A DNA stretch of 64,000 nt from Alistipes sp. (GCA_017621455.1 JAGATC010000022.1:47519-111518), one strand, 5' to 3'; shown: positions 35,203-44,647, counted from the stretch's first letter. A program made the numbers and translations. The notes: generated by a model not told the origin, from the sequence alone.

Positions 35203-35935
35203 GCTCCACCCTCTCCTGCCACAGATGCCACGAAGCAATAGCCTGGGTCTGCAACATAAGCATGCCACCCATGGTGTTAGCGCCACGCTCCTTGCCACGA
35301 GTTAAGAATAGCGTATTGGCGGGATTATAGACCAAGTCGAAGAGACGATGCCCCTCACCCACAGCCGAATAATCTATAGCAGGCGCAGAATCCACATCGG
35401 GAGACATACCAACGGGCGTAGTGTTTATGATAAGCTTATGCTCGGCAATCATCTGGTTCGACAGCTCCTCGTATGTGACATCGCCACGCGAACAATCACG
35501 CGACACCACCTTAAACTCTATACCATGGCGCTTAAGGGCATACTGCACAGCCTTCGACGCACCACCCGTGCCGAGGATGAGGGCCTTGGGCTGAGAGTCG
35601 AGGTCGAGCCACTGCAACGATGCCTCGATGCCTACGATGTCGGTGTTGTGGCCCACCTTCTTGCCATCCTTAACCACAACACAGTTGACAGCTCCTATCT
35701 CGCGGGCATCCTCCGCAAGCTCATCCAAGTAAGGGATAATGCTCTCCTTGTAGGGTATCGTGACGTTGAAACCATCGAGTTCGTGCTCACAAACAAGGGT
35801 ATCAATTGCACTGATGTCGTCGAGCTCAAAGAGCTGATAGTCGGCATCAATCTCCTCGGCCTTAAACTTCGAGTTGAAGAACTTTGCCGAGAACGAGTGG
35901 CCCAAACGCTTGCCTATAAGTCCAAAGTGTCGCAT
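35162..35935 (-). CDS. aroE: Shikimate dehydrogenase
   Basis: 257 aa. Substrate site GLIGKRLGHSFSAKFFN at the start, FNVTIPYKESII near 55 (the catalytic Lys), NTDIVG near 97, NADP glycine loop ILGTGGASKAVQYAL near 120, and the late block TMGGMLMLQTQAIASWHLW. It reduces 3-dehydroshikimate in aromatic amino-acid synthesis. The start overlaps the upstream YqaA-like gene by 22 bp, so the two are translationally coupled; the end overlaps the convergent protease gene. Confidence 0.95.
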   Translation of the reverse strand: MRHFGLIGKRLGHSFSAKFFNSKFKAEEIDADYQLFELDDISAIDTLVCEHELDGFNVTIPYKESIIPYLDELAEDAREIGAVNCVVVKDGKKVGHNTDIVGIEASLQWLDLDSQPKALILGTGGASKAVQYALKRHGIEFKVVSRDCSRGDVTYEELSNQMIAEHKLIINTTPVGMSPDVDSAPAIDYSAVGEGHRLFDLVYNPANTLFLTRGKERGANTMGGMLMLQTQAIASWHLWQERVEPTYVESRPSALEC

Positions 35936-36651
35936 GGTATTTCAGGTATTATATCATTTGCTAAAGTTGTTGAGTCGGGGTCAATCATCTGCTCTGCAGC
36001 AACGGGTGTTACGCTCTTAGAGTCACCCTCATCGTCACCGCCATCGCCCAACACTCCGAGCACAAGCACCGTAAATCCTATTAGCAGCACGGTGAATATC
36101 GTAGCCAGGATATTGAAATACTTGTCGATAAACTGCTTGATGGGGGCACCATACTTCCAAATGAGGCCACCGATAAGGAAGAAACGTAGACCACGACCCA
36201 CAAGGGTGGCTATAATAAACATTATGAAGTTGATGTCGCAAGCACCTGCCGTAATGGTACAGAGCTTAAACGGTAGCGGCGTGAAGCCCGCCGTGAAGAC
36301 AATCCAGAAGTTATACTGGTCATACAGGTCACACACATTAGCATAGCTTTCGGGAGTGAAGATGTGTGCATCGAAGAAGAACTGAGCGATACCCGTAAAG
36401 TCGCCATCGGGCGTGAGCCACAGGTAGTAACCTATGCAGTAGGCAAGCATAGCGCCAAGCACCGAACCCGTGAGACAGATGGACGCAAAGCGGAACGACT
36501 TCTTGGGAGCGCCCACACAAAGAGCTATGAGCAGGACATCGGGAGGCAGCGGAAACCAGCTCGCCTCGAATAGTGCAATAGTAAAGAGAGCAAGCCAACC
36601 CCAACGGCTCTCGCTCCATGATAGTACCCAGTCGTATAGTCTTCTAACCAT
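35914..36651 (-). CDS. YqaA-like VTT-domain membrane protein
   Basis: 245 aa. N-terminal WSESRWGWLALFTIALFEASWFPLPPDVLLIALCVG is the YqaA/DedA mark, with the re-entrant proline motif. A second re-entrant segment, FTAGFTPLPFKLCTITAGACDI, lies near residue 115, followed by GRGLRFFLIGGLIWKYG. About five membrane segments, then a polar acidic tail of about 40 residues that is unusual for the family. Relatives act as lipid scramblases or transporters; the role here is not known. Upstream of and overlapping aroE. Confidence 0.9.
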   Translation of the reverse strand: MVRRLYDWVLSWSESRWGWLALFTIALFEASWFPLPPDVLLIALCVGAPKKSFRFASICLTGSVLGAMLAYCIGYYLWLTPDGDFTGIAQFFFDAHIFTPESYANVCDLYDQYNFWIVFTAGFTPLPFKLCTITAGACDINFIMFIIATLVGRGLRFFLIGGLIWKYGAPIKQFIDKYFNILATIFTVLLIGFTVLVLGVLGDGGDDEGDSKSVTPVAAEQMIDPDSTTLANDIIPEIPCDTLDL

Positions 36652-36688
36652 TTGTCTGCATCGTTTATATCTGGCAAAAGTACAACAT

Positions 36689-37696
36689 TTAGTTGAAACT
36701 TACAACTATTCCACCTCCGATGACCAAATTATCACGATAAAACACCAGTGGCTGTCCCACAGCAGGAGCATAGGCCGAGTCCACAGTGGTTACCACATAT
36801 CCCTCAGCACAGCGCTCTACCGATACTGGGAGCTGCGGGTTACGACCGATGCCGCGTATCTTAATGGTGATGTCCGAGGCGGTGAGTAGTTCGCTCTCGT
36901 TTACGACATTACACCCACTAACCACAAGCCTGTGGTAGTGAAGCATGCTCTTAGTGCCCACAATAAGGCTATTTCTCTCGGCGTCGATGCCTACCACACA
37001 CATACCCTCGGGGATACCCACACCTCGGCGCTGACCTATTGTGTAGCGTGCAATACCGTTGTGGCATCCGCACACCACACCATCGGAAGTAACAATCTCA
37101 CCCTCTGTCATCTTCACGCCATAGCTACATAGAAATTCGGCATAGGGGGCGCCATGCAAGAAGCAAATACCCATACTCTCGCGCTTATCCTCAAAGGCTC
37201 GTTTCACATCACTCTTAATGGCATTACCCATGGGTGTGATAGCACGGCGTAATATATCTTGGTCGAGCCCCCAGAGGTAGTAGGATTGATCCTTGTCAGC
37301 GTCGACACCCTTAGCCACGTAGTAGAGGCCGCCACTCTCGACAACATTGAAGTAGTGGCCCGTAGCGATGTGTTCTATGCCTAAAGAATCGGCAACTGAT
37401 GCCAATATTCGCCACTTGATAAGGCTATTACATCGTGTGCATGGTGCGGGGGTGTGACCCAAGGCATACTCCGAGCAGAAGTAGTCGATAACATCGCGCT
37501 TGAAGGCCTCGCGTGCATCGTAGGCATGCCACTCTATACCTAAGGCGAGCGCCTTCTCGCGTGCCAACGCAAGCATGCTGGCATCACCTATGGTGTCGAT
37601 GGTTAGGGCTATAGGCTGATACCCCATATCCTGAAGTCGCTGCACCGAAGTACAGCTATCTATACCTCCACTAAAGCCGAGTAATACACGCTCCAT
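36689..37696 (-). CDS. mnmA: tRNA 2-thiouridylase MnmA paralogue 1 (divergent)
   Basis: 335 aa from ATG 37696 (the open frame reaches 37735 but that part runs into a hairpin). PP-loop LLGFSGGIDSCTSV near residue 5. Where MnmA normally has NPDxxCN, this protein has PAPCTRCNSLIKW, creating a CxxC. The second cysteine is in GICFLHGAPYAEF near 184, and TIGQRRGVGIPEG near 220. ATGHYF and DKDQSYYLWGL are conserved. It probably thiolates U34 of a tRNA, but it is clearly a different branch from the canonical copy at 44648. Two paralogues are known in Bacteroidetes; their division of labour is not evident here. Confidence 0.85.
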   Translation of the reverse strand: MERVLLGFSGGIDSCTSVQRLQDMGYQPIALTIDTIGDASMLALAREKALALGIEWHAYDAREAFKRDVIDYFCSEYALGHTPAPCTRCNSLIKWRILASVADSLGIEHIATGHYFNVVESGGLYYVAKGVDADKDQSYYLWGLDQDILRRAITPMGNAIKSDVKRAFEDKRESMGICFLHGAPYAEFLCSYGVKMTEGEIVTSDGVVCGCHNGIARYTIGQRRGVGIPEGMCVVGIDAERNSLIVGTKSMLHYHRLVVSGCNVVNESELLTASDITIKIRGIGRNPQLPVSVERCAEGYVVTTVDSAYAPAVGQPLVFYRDNLVIGGGIVVSFN

Positions 37697-37712
37697 CTTC
37701 GTCTGCCATAAG

Positions 37713-37741
37713 ATAGGGTTGTCAACTGGTGACAACCCTAT
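37713..37741 (-). terminator. Hairpin between DUF3276 gene and mnmA paralogue 1
   Basis: Perfect 12-bp stem ATAGGGTTGTCA (37713-37724) with 37730-37741 and a 5-nt loop. No long T-run follows on the minus strand, so it may act as an attenuator or processing site rather than a strong terminator. Confidence 0.6.
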
Positions 37742-37750
37742 GTTTAACTA

Positions 37751-38050
37751 CTACTTCTCCTCGTTGAAATAGTCTGGTTTGTTTTTCTTGATGTAGTTAA
37801 TCATCTCTTCAAGTCCATCAATAAATTTGCCAAAGTCCTCCTTGTAAAGATACATGTGGTGTCGCGAGTAAGTTGGTGTACCATCGTCGTTGTTACGTCT
37901 GCGCGACTCGGTTATTACGAGATAATAGTCGTCGCCCTGCGTAGCCTTAACATCAAAAAAGTAGGTACGTTTACCTGCACGCACAGCCTTTGAGCATATT
38001 ATCTCGCCGAACTCGTCGTGGTCATGAGAGAAGTTGTTGTCGTATGACAT
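37751..38050 (-). CDS. DUF3276 / PUR-family nucleic-acid-binding protein
   Basis: 99 aa. The core EIICSKAVRAGKRTYFFDVKATQGDDYYLVITESRRR and HHMYLYKEDFGKFIDGLEEMI is the PUR-repeat pattern of Bacteroidota DUF3276 proteins, which bind single-stranded nucleic acid. Single gene with its own promoter (38083-38114). Confidence 0.92.
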   Translation of the reverse strand: MSYDNNFSHDHDEFGEIICSKAVRAGKRTYFFDVKATQGDDYYLVITESRRRNNDDGTPTYSRHHMYLYKEDFGKFIDGLEEMINYIKKNKPDYFNEEK

Positions 38051-38082
38051 AGTTCATTTGGGTTTATTGGTTAATCATAGGA

Positions 38083-38114
38083 CGAAGATAGGCAATATTT
38101 CTGCAACCTCCAAA
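38083..38114 (-). promoter_or_regulatory. Promoter of DUF3276 gene
   Basis: Minus strand TTTG (38111-38114), 20 bp, TATCTTCG (38083-38090), one mismatch in the -7 box. Confidence 0.6.
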
Positions 38115-38151
38115 TAATTAGACCACGAATAATAGAATACGTAAAATAGTT

Positions 38152-38397
38152 TTACCTCTCGTCCAACACCGCAATAGCATCATTCACATCACACTCCCTG
38201 ACCATAAGACGCACGGGGAAGATGGCCGTGGCATAGACCGCAGACATATACTCACCATGCAACGTACAGAAGATGCCTGCACTCTCCAATATCGACTTTG
38301 CAATCTCGGCTTGCGTGTTGTTATCGTAAGCCCTCAATTCAACCAAAACATCATCATGCGGGTTGAACTCCTCTCTATTCGACCAATTCTCATTCAT
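38152..38397 (-). CDS. DUF2007 small protein
   Basis: 81 aa. VELRAYDNNTQAEIAKSILESAGIFCTLHGE followed by FPVRLMVRECDVNDAIAVLDE matches the DUF2007 fold (a PII-like small domain), proposed to have a signalling role. No partner is visible nearby. Monocistronic. Confidence 0.85.
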   Translation of the reverse strand: MNENWSNREEFNPHDDVLVELRAYDNNTQAEIAKSILESAGIFCTLHGEYMSAVYATAIFPVRLMVRECDVNDAIAVLDER

Positions 38398-38488
38398 AAC
38401 ACATAGAGTTTTAGGATTTTCGTAAAGTTAGCAATTTTTTTCTAAATAAATAGTATTACGCAGAGATTTTTTATACAAAAAATTATGT

Positions 38489-38496
38489 TATATTTG
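38489..38496 (+). promoter_or_regulatory. -7 box of dnaE promoter
   Basis: TATATTTG 34 bp before the ATG; the -33 half is only T-rich. Confidence 0.5.
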
Positions 38497-38529
38497 TACG
38501 CTGAAAGTTTTACACCATAACCAACCACT

Positions 38530-41500
38530 ATGCGTCCGTTCGTACACCTACACGTACACAGCCAGTACTCGTTGCTCGATGGCCAGGCAAGCATCTCGAA
38601 GCTTGTCGATAAGGCCATTGCTGACGGCATGCCCGGCATTGCTCTTACGGACCATGGTAACATGTTTGGTGCTAAGGACTTCTTTAACTACGTCAAGAAG
38701 AAGAACTCAGCACGCAAGGATAAGATTAAGATGCTGCAAGGGCTTATCGAGCGCTTAGAGAACGGCACAGCATCGGAGACAGAGACCGCAGGTGATGCCA
38801 GCGCGGCCTTAGCCAAAGCACGCGTGGAGCTCGATGCTCAGCCCAAGGCAGACTTCAAGGGAATAATCGGATGCGAGGTTTACGTAGCACGTCGCCGCCT
38901 ATACGACCGCGAAAAGGCGATGGGCGACTACAGTGGCTACCACCTTATCCTCTTAGCCAAGAACATCAAGGGCTACAAAAACCTTATCAAGATAGTATCT
39001 AAGGGCTACACCGAGGGCTTCTACGGACGTCCGCGTACCGACCGTGTGGAGTTGGAGAAGTACCACGAGGGACTTATATGCTGCTCGGCATGTATCGGTG
39101 GCGAGATACCACGTTTAATACGTCAGGGCGACCTTGCCAAGGCAGAGGAGGCGGTGTTGTGGCACAAGAGCATCTTTGGTGACGACTACTACCTTGAGCT
39201 ACAGATGCACAAGGCCACCGTCGAGCGTGCCAACCACGAGACATGGAAGATACAAGAGGAGGTGAACAAGCACCTCATAGCCATGTCGCAAAAGCTGGGC
39301 GTGAAGCTCGTATGTACCAACGACGTACACTTCGTGGACGAAGAGCATGCCGAGGCACACGACCGACTAATATGTCTCGGTACAAGCAAAGACCTCGACG
39401 ACCCAAAGCGTATGCTCTACTCGAAGCAGGAGTGGATGAAGACCACGGCGGAGATGAACGCCCTGTTCGACTACGTACCCGAGGCCTTAGACAACACCGT
39501 GGAGGTGTGCAACAAGGTTGAGAGCTACTCTATCGACCACGCACCCATTATGCCCACCTTCGCCATCCCCGAGGAGTTTGGTACAGAGGAGGGCTATCGC
39601 CGGAAATACTCCGAGGAGGACCTATTCAACGAGTTTACGCGAGACGAGAATGGCAATGTCGTGATGGAGGAGGGTGAGGCCCGCAAAAAGATTGAGAAAT
39701 TAGGAGGCTATGATAAGCTATACCGCATAAAGCTCGAGGCTGACTACTTGGCGAAGCTCGCCATGGATGGCGCCCACAAACGCTACGGCGAGGTGCTCGA
39801 CGAGGAGACCGAGACACGCCTAAAGTTCGAGCTACACATAATGAAGACCATGGGCTTCCCTGGCTACTTCCTTATCGTTCAAGACTTTATCCGTGCTGCA
39901 CGCGAGGAGTTAGACGTGTCGGTTGGTCCTGGCCGTGGTTCTGCGGCTGGCTCTGCCGTAGCCTACTGTCTCGGTATCACACAGATTGACCCCATCAAGT
40001 ACGACCTGCTGTTCGAGCGTTTCCTTAACCCCGACCGTATCTCACTGCCCGATATCGACATCGACTTCGATGATGATGGTCGTGGTCGCGTACTTAACTG
40101 GGTGACGCAGAAGTATGGCAAGGAGAAGGTGGCACACATCATCACCTACGGCACCATGGCAACAAAGATGGCGCTAAAGGATGTAGCACGCGTGCAGAAG
40201 CTCCCCCTTACGCAGGCAAACCAGCTATGTAAGTGGATTCCAGACCGTATTCCCGACCCCAACGACAAGGACAAACTTCTTAAGGTGAATCTTCCGAACG
40301 CCATCAATGCCGTGCCCGAGCTAAAGGCTGCGGAGGAGTCGACGGACGTCATCCTACACGACACCATCAAGTATGCTAAGATGCTTGAGGGCAACGTGCG
40401 CGGTACGGGTGTGCATGCGTGTGGTACGATTATATGTCGTGACGACATCACCGACTGGGTGCCTGTAAGCACTGCCGACGATAAGGAGACGGGCGAGAAG
40501 ATGCTCGTGACACAGTATGAGGGAGCGGTAATCGAGGATACGGGACTCATCAAGATGGACTTCCTCGGCCTAAAGACCCTCTCCATCATTAAGGATGCTG
40601 TGGAGAACGTGGAGCAGACCCACGGCGTGAAGATAGATATAGACAACATACCTATCGACGATAAGAAGACCTACGAGCTATACTGCAAGGGTGGCACCAT
40701 CGGTACGTTCCAGTTCGAGTCGCCAGGTATGCAGAAGTATCTGCGCGAGTTGCAGCCATCGACCTTCGAGGACCTCATTGCGATGAATGCCCTCTACCGC
40801 CCTGGCCCTATGGACTATATCCCCGACTTTATCGACCGTAAGCACGGCCGTAAGCCCATCGTCTACGATATACCCATCATGGAGCGCTACCTGAAGGACA
40901 CCTACGGTATCACGGTATATCAGGAGCAGGTCATGCTTCTGTCGCGTCTATTGGGTAACTTCACGCGAGGCGAGTCCGACACGCTGCGTAAGGCTATGGG
41001 TAAGAAGATTAAGTCGAAGCTGGATGAGCTAAAGCCCAAGTTTATCGCTGGCGGTAAGTCGAATGGCCACGACGAGAAGGTGTTAGAGAAGATATGGGCA
41101 GACTGGGAGAAGTTCGCATCGTACGCCTTCAATAAATCGCATGCGACGTGCTACTCATGGGTAGCATACCAGACAGCATACATCAAGGCACACTACCCCT
41201 CGGAGTATATGGCGACGGTACTCAGCCGCAACCTTAACGACATCAAGGAGGTAACGGCCTACATGAGCGAGTGCAAGAGCATGGGCATCAAGGTACTCGG
41301 CCCAGATGTTAACGAGTCGAAGGTAAAGTTCTCGACAAACAAGCAGGGCGACGTACGCTTTGGTCTTGCTGCCATCAAGGGTGTTGGCGAGGCTGCCTCG
41401 GAGGCTATCATCAAGGAGCGCATGGAGCATGGCCCTTACAAGGACATATTCGACTTCATGGAGCGCACCAACTATGGCGTAGTCAACCGCAAGTGTCTCG

Positions 41501-42366
41501 AGAGCATAGCCTATGCGGGTGGTTTCGACTCACTCATCGACTTCAACCGCTCACGCTTCTTTGCCGAAGATGTGCAACCAAATAGTTGCTACCTCGATAC
41601 GCTTATGCGCTATGGCCAGCGTGTCGAGAGCGAGAAGAATAACGCCCAGCAGAGCCTCTTTGGCATGGATATGTCGAGCGGCTTCGAGCTACAGAAGCCC
41701 CGCGTACCCGAGGCTGAAGATTGGAATAACATGGAGGTGCTAAACAAGGAGAAGGAGGTTATCGGCCTCTACCTCTCGGGACACCCTCTCGACCGCTTCG
41801 ACTTCCTCATCAAGCAGATGTGCAAGGCGGAGCTTGGCGACCTCGACGACCTCACACTATTCAATGGCAAGGAGATTGCCGTGGCTGGCGTGGTGGTGTC
41901 AACTACCCCGCTCACCACAAAGGATGGCCGCCGCTATACGCGCTTTGTTCTCGAGGACTACAACTCGCAACATGAGTTTACGCTCTTTAGCAGGGAGTAT
42001 GCGCAGTGGGGCGTGCTTATCGAGGTGAATAACTTCCTTATGATACGTGGTCGCGTGCAGAAGCACCTCTACCGCGAGGAACTCGAATATAGGATAACCT
42101 CTATACAGCAACTTGCCGACGTTGCCGACAGCATCAAGGGCATACGCCTCGAGCTGGAGATACACGAGGTCTGCACAACGCTTACCGACATGCTCCTCGA
42201 AGTAATCGAGCGTAATCCTGGTAAGGCTACATTGCAAGTTACGGTCACCGACGTACAGGATAATGTCAAGGTGCGCCTAATGTCGAAGGGCTACCGCGTA
42301 GCACCCACAACGGAGCTTATGGAGTTCCTCAGGAGCAACGAAATCAACTATTCAATAACCACATAA
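38530..42366 (+). CDS. dnaE: DNA polymerase III alpha subunit
   Basis: 1278 aa. PHP domain begins HLHVHSQYSLLDGQASI and continues with ALTDHGNMFG. The polymerase core has GPGRGSAAGSAVAYCLGIT near residue 472 and the catalytic aspartates in PDIDIDFDDDGRGRV near 510, with later YQEQVMLLSRLLGNFTRGESD near 797 and FNKSHATCYSWVAYQTAYIKAHYP near 866. HhH motif and OB-fold are C-terminal. A roughly 100-residue insertion occurs in the PHP domain (rich in Lys/Ala around 60-110), common in Bacteroidota. Replicative polymerase. trxA follows after 20 bp. Confidence 0.98.
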   Translation: MRPFVHLHVHSQYSLLDGQASISKLVDKAIADGMPGIALTDHGNMFGAKDFFNYVKKKNSARKDKIKMLQGLIERLENGTASETETAGDASAALAKARVELDAQPKADFKGIIGCEVYVARRRLYDREKAMGDYSGYHLILLAKNIKGYKNLIKIVSKGYTEGFYGRPRTDRVELEKYHEGLICCSACIGGEIPRLIRQGDLAKAEEAVLWHKSIFGDDYYLELQMHKATVERANHETWKIQEEVNKHLIAMSQKLGVKLVCTNDVHFVDEEHAEAHDRLICLGTSKDLDDPKRMLYSKQEWMKTTAEMNALFDYVPEALDNTVEVCNKVESYSIDHAPIMPTFAIPEEFGTEEGYRRKYSEEDLFNEFTRDENGNVVMEEGEARKKIEKLGGYDKLYRIKLEADYLAKLAMDGAHKRYGEVLDEETETRLKFELHIMKTMGFPGYFLIVQDFIRAAREELDVSVGPGRGSAAGSAVAYCLGITQIDPIKYDLLFERFLNPDRISLPDIDIDFDDDGRGRVLNWVTQKYGKEKVAHIITYGTMATKMALKDVARVQKLPLTQANQLCKWIPDRIPDPNDKDKLLKVNLPNAINAVPELKAAEESTDVILHDTIKYAKMLEGNVRGTGVHACGTIICRDDITDWVPVSTADDKETGEKMLVTQYEGAVIEDTGLIKMDFLGLKTLSIIKDAVENVEQTHGVKIDIDNIPIDDKKTYELYCKGGTIGTFQFESPGMQKYLRELQPSTFEDLIAMNALYRPGPMDYIPDFIDRKHGRKPIVYDIPIMERYLKDTYGITVYQEQVMLLSRLLGNFTRGESDTLRKAMGKKIKSKLDELKPKFIAGGKSNGHDEKVLEKIWADWEKFASYAFNKSHATCYSWVAYQTAYIKAHYPSEYMATVLSRNLNDIKEVTAYMSECKSMGIKVLGPDVNESKVKFSTNKQGDVRFGLAAIKGVGEAASEAIIKERMEHGPYKDIFDFMERTNYGVVNRKCLESIAYAGGFDSLIDFNRSRFFAEDVQPNSCYLDTLMRYGQRVESEKNNAQQSLFGMDMSSGFELQKPRVPEAEDWNNMEVLNKEKEVIGLYLSGHPLDRFDFLIKQMCKAELGDLDDLTLFNGKEIAVAGVVVSTTPLTTKDGRRYTRFVLEDYNSQHEFTLFSREYAQWGVLIEVNNFLMIRGRVQKHLYREELEYRITSIQQLADVADSIKGIRLELEIHEVCTTLTDMLLEVIERNPGKATLQVTVTDVQDNVKVRLMSKGYRVAPTTELMEFLRSNEINYSITT

Positions 42367-42386
42367 CTTTTTAAAACATTACAACT

Positions 42387-42704
42387 ATGGCAGTTAAACT
42401 TAACAATGAGAACTTTGACGAGGTAATGGGCACCAACTTGCCCGTAGTTATCGACTTTTGGGCTACATGGTGTGGTCCTTGCCGCATGGTGGCACCTATC
42501 ATCGACGAGCTCGCTGAGGAGTACGATGGTAAGGTAGTTATCTGCAAGTGCGACGTAGGTGACGATGGCGACGAGGTTGCTGCAAAGTACCGCGTATTGA
42601 ACGTTCCTACCATCCTCTTCTTCAAGGATGGCAAGCAGGTAGACAAGCACGTAGGTGCAGCTACCAAGGATCAGCTCAAGGCTAAGATCGAGGCTATGCT
42701 CTAA
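42387..42704 (+). CDS. trxA: Thioredoxin
   Basis: 105 aa, canonical length. Active site ATWCGPCRM near residue 28, cis-proline NVPTILFF near 72, cytoplasmic. Follows dnaE by 20 bp, probably with read-through expression. Codon use is that of a highly expressed protein, unlike the other thioredoxin (15242). Confidence 0.97.
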   Translation: MAVKLNNENFDEVMGTNLPVVIDFWATWCGPCRMVAPIIDELAEEYDGKVVICKCDVGDDGDEVAAKYRVLNVPTILFFKDGKQVDKHVGAATKDQLKAKIEAML

Positions 42705-42715
42705 TTGCAAGCCTC

Positions 42716-42778
42716 GCGGACAATCACACTTTGTCCGCAACTAATAGGGTCTCCTGCCGTATGGTGGGAGACCTTATA
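42716..42778 (+). terminator. Two consecutive hairpins after trxA
   Basis: GCGGACAA (42716-42723) with TTGTCCGC (42731-42738), then GGTCTCC (42748-42754) with GGAGACC (42767-42773). T-run is weak (TTATATT). Tandem terminators. Confidence 0.7.
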
Positions 42779-42852
42779 TTATATATAGGTAAAAGAGAAA
42801 ATCGAAATTAGGAATTTAAAAACTAAATATTTTGAAAAAATATCGTGAAAGG

Positions 42853-42884
42853 TTTGGCTGTTTCAAAAAAAAGTATTAATTTAG
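42853..42884 (+). promoter_or_regulatory. Promoter of small HTH gene
   Basis: TTTG at 42853-42856, 20 bp, TAATTTAG at 42877-42884 (one mismatch in the -7 box). Confidence 0.5.
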
Positions 42885-42931
42885 TATCGTAAAACGAAAT
42901 TTATATTATTAAACTTAATAATTACCGACTT

Positions 42932-43177
42932 ATGATTATTACATTTAACGAGTTGCGCCGCATTAAGGATAAGTTGCCCAGTGGCAGCTCGCAGCGCATT
43001 GCAGACGAATTGGGAATTGATGTAGATACCGTACGCAACTACTTTGGTGGCAAGCACTTTGAGGCTAAGGAGGGTATCGGTATCCATATTGAGCAGGGCC
43101 CCGATGGTGGCGTTGTAACGTTGGACGACACTACTATTTTCGATGCTGCGATGCGTATTCTTAACGAGCAGAAATAA
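42932..43177 (+). CDS. Small helix-turn-helix DNA-binding protein
   Basis: 81 aa. ITFNELRRIKDKLPSGSSQRIADELGIDVDTVRNYFGGKH has helix-turn-helix spacing (SQRIADELG as first helix, DVDTVRNYFGG as recognition helix). The C-terminal half is acidic with a DDTTIFDAAMRIL helix. Widely seen in Bacteroidales as a short unnamed DNA-binding protein. Regulatory target unknown. It lies between two strong hairpins and is monocistronic. Confidence 0.75.
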   Translation: MIITFNELRRIKDKLPSGSSQRIADELGIDVDTVRNYFGGKHFEAKEGIGIHIEQGPDGGVVTLDDTTIFDAAMRILNEQK

Positions 43178-43215
43178 ATTATCTTGTGATAAGCCGCAAT
43201 CTGTGGCACATCACT

Positions 43216-43273
43216 AAAAGTAATACCCCGTGGGTGGTACGTTTAGTACTATCCCACGGGGCATTACTTTTGC
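43216..43273 (+). terminator. Terminator after small HTH gene
   Basis: Nearly perfect 19-bp stem (43216-43234 with 43253-43271; one mismatch) with inner TAC/GTA pairing. Confidence 0.85.
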
Positions 43274-43778
43274 AAAACACCACAAGAGAGAGAACAGGGA
43301 CAACAGGGACAACAGGGACAACAGAGAGCGCTCAGAGACAACAGAGAGACAACGCGGAAAACGCACTCAGCCTTCCCTGAATCCTCTCTGAAAACTCTCT
43401 GAAAACTCTCTGAAAACTCCCTGAAAACGCAGAGAGACAACGCGGGAAACGCACTCCGCCCTCCCTGAATCCTCCCTGAAAACTCTCTGAAACCTCCCTG
43501 AAACTCCCTGCCCCCCCTTTTGTCATCCTGAGCGTAGTCGAAGGATCTGCCAGAGCAAAGAGCAGAGATACTATCGCGCCAATTACCAGATTCTTCACTT
43601 CGTTCAGAATGACAGGGAGAGTGCAGAGAGAGGACTGAGAGAAGTCAGAGACAACAGAGACAACAGAGAGACAACGCGGGAAACGCACTCCGCCCTCCCT
43701 GAACTCTCTCTGAAAACTCTCTGAAACTCTCTGAATCCTCCCTGAAACTCCCTGAAACTCCCTGAAACCCTCCCTCTT
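43274..43778. repeat. Low-complexity tandem-repeat island
   Basis: No gene. GACAACAGG units repeat from about 43297, then arrays of TGAAAACTCTC/CCTGAAACTC units at about 43376-43513 and 43697-43770. Three copies of a 39-bp block (AGAGACAACGCGG, AAACGCACTC, CCTCCCTGAA) lie near 43343, 43431 and 43665. Strong purine/pyrimidine strand bias within each array. Confidence 0.85.
43522..43613. repeat. REPIN-like inverted REP pair 1
   Basis: A REP-type sequence GTCATCCTGAGCG to GAAGGATCT (43522-43548) and an inverted, diverged partner AGATTCTTCACTTCG to GAATGAC (43588-43613), about 40 bp apart. Confidence 0.8.
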
Positions 43779-43779
43779 T

Positions 43780-43882
43780 GTCATCCTGAGCGGAGCGCAG
43801 CGTAGTCGAAGGATCTGCTGAGCGCACAGAGCAGAGATACTATCGCACTGATTACCAGATTCTTCACTACGTTCAAAATGAC
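43780..43882. repeat. REPIN-like inverted REP pair 2
   Basis: Same arrangement (43780-43816 and 43857-43882) with the same inner spacer (GAGCAGAGATACTATCGCA); a close copy of pair 1. A REP of the other type (GTCATTGCGAGAG to CTCGTGGTC) follows at about 43896-43925. Confidence 0.8.
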
Positions 43883-43967
43883 ACACTTCCGTGGCGTCAT
43901 TGCGAGAGCTGTTAGTCTCGTGGTCTTCCCATCATTACACACAAATCGGTCTCTTTCTGCTCGTTTA

Positions 43968-43997
43968 TTGCTTATTTATATTTTTTTACTACCTTTG
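43968..43997 (+). promoter_or_regulatory. Promoter of folE
   Basis: TTG at 43968-43970, 19 bp, TACCTTTG at 43990-43997. Confidence 0.65.
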
Positions 43998-44022
43998 TAC
44001 GATTATATAAATCGCAAATACG

Positions 44023-44625
44023 ATGGAAGAGATTATTGCAAACTACAAGCGCGAGGATCGCTACGACGACGCTAAGATAGCCGAACTTATGGTTCACTAC
44101 CGCGAGATACTACGTCTCCTGGGTGAGGACCCCGAGCGCGAGGGACTTATCAAGACCCCAGAGCGTGTGGCCAAGGCTATGTCGTTCATCACCAAGGGCT
44201 ATGCCCAGGACCCCATCGCCATACTTCAGTCGGCAATGTTCAAGGAGGAGTACCAGCAGATGGTACTCGTTAAGGATATCGAGCTATTCTCGGTGTGCGA
44301 ACACCATATGTTGCCATTTATCGGCAAGGCACACGTTGCCTATATCCCTAATGGCTATATCACTGGTCTATCGAAGATTGCACGTGTTGTCGAGTGCTTT
44401 GCCCGCCGCTTGCAGGTGCAGGAGCGCCTCACGGTGCAGATTCGCGACAGCATCCAGCAGGCACTGAATCCCGTGGGTGTTGCCGTGGTTATCGAGGCGA
44501 GCCATACCTGTATGCAGATACGCGGTGTGGAGAAGCAGCGCTCGGTGACTACCACATCAGCCTTTACGGGCATCTTCCTCTCCGACCCCCGCACTCGCGA
44601 CGAGTTCATGCAGTTGATTAAGTAA
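44023..44625 (+). CDS. folE: GTP cyclohydrolase I
   Basis: 200 aa. [20 protein letters not shown] near residue 37, zinc/active-site block [22 protein letters not shown] near 89, [22 protein letters not shown] near 115 and the C-terminal [21 protein letters not shown] near 165 are all standard. It makes 7,8-dihydroneopterin triphosphate for folate, and in many bacteria for queuosine. Followed after 22 bp by the canonical mnmA, so probably co-transcribed. Confidence 0.97.
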   Translation: MEEIIANYKREDRYDDAKIAELMVHYREILRLLGEDPEREGLIKTPERVAKAMSFITKGYAQDPIAILQSAMFKEEYQQMVLVKDIELFSVCEHHMLPFIGKAHVAYIPNGYITGLSKIARVVECFARRLQVQERLTVQIRDSIQQALNPVGVAVVIEASHTCMQIRGVEKQRSVTTTSAFTGIFLSDPRTRDEFMQLIK

Positions 44626-44647
44626 TCGCACATAACAGGCTAATTAT

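Noticed and set aside
35348..36346. 332-codon plus-strand frame opposite aroE and the YqaA-like gene
   Set aside because: Antisense shadow of two well-supported genes; the long frame reflects their codon bias.
43332..43886. Long minus-strand open frames in the repeat island
   Set aside because: They arise from in-frame tandem repeats and REP sequences; composition (Arg/Phe/Ser repeats) is that of translated low-complexity DNA.
43274..43925. CRISPR array
   Set aside because: Repeats are short, imperfect and without unique spacers of constant length, and no cas genes are present.
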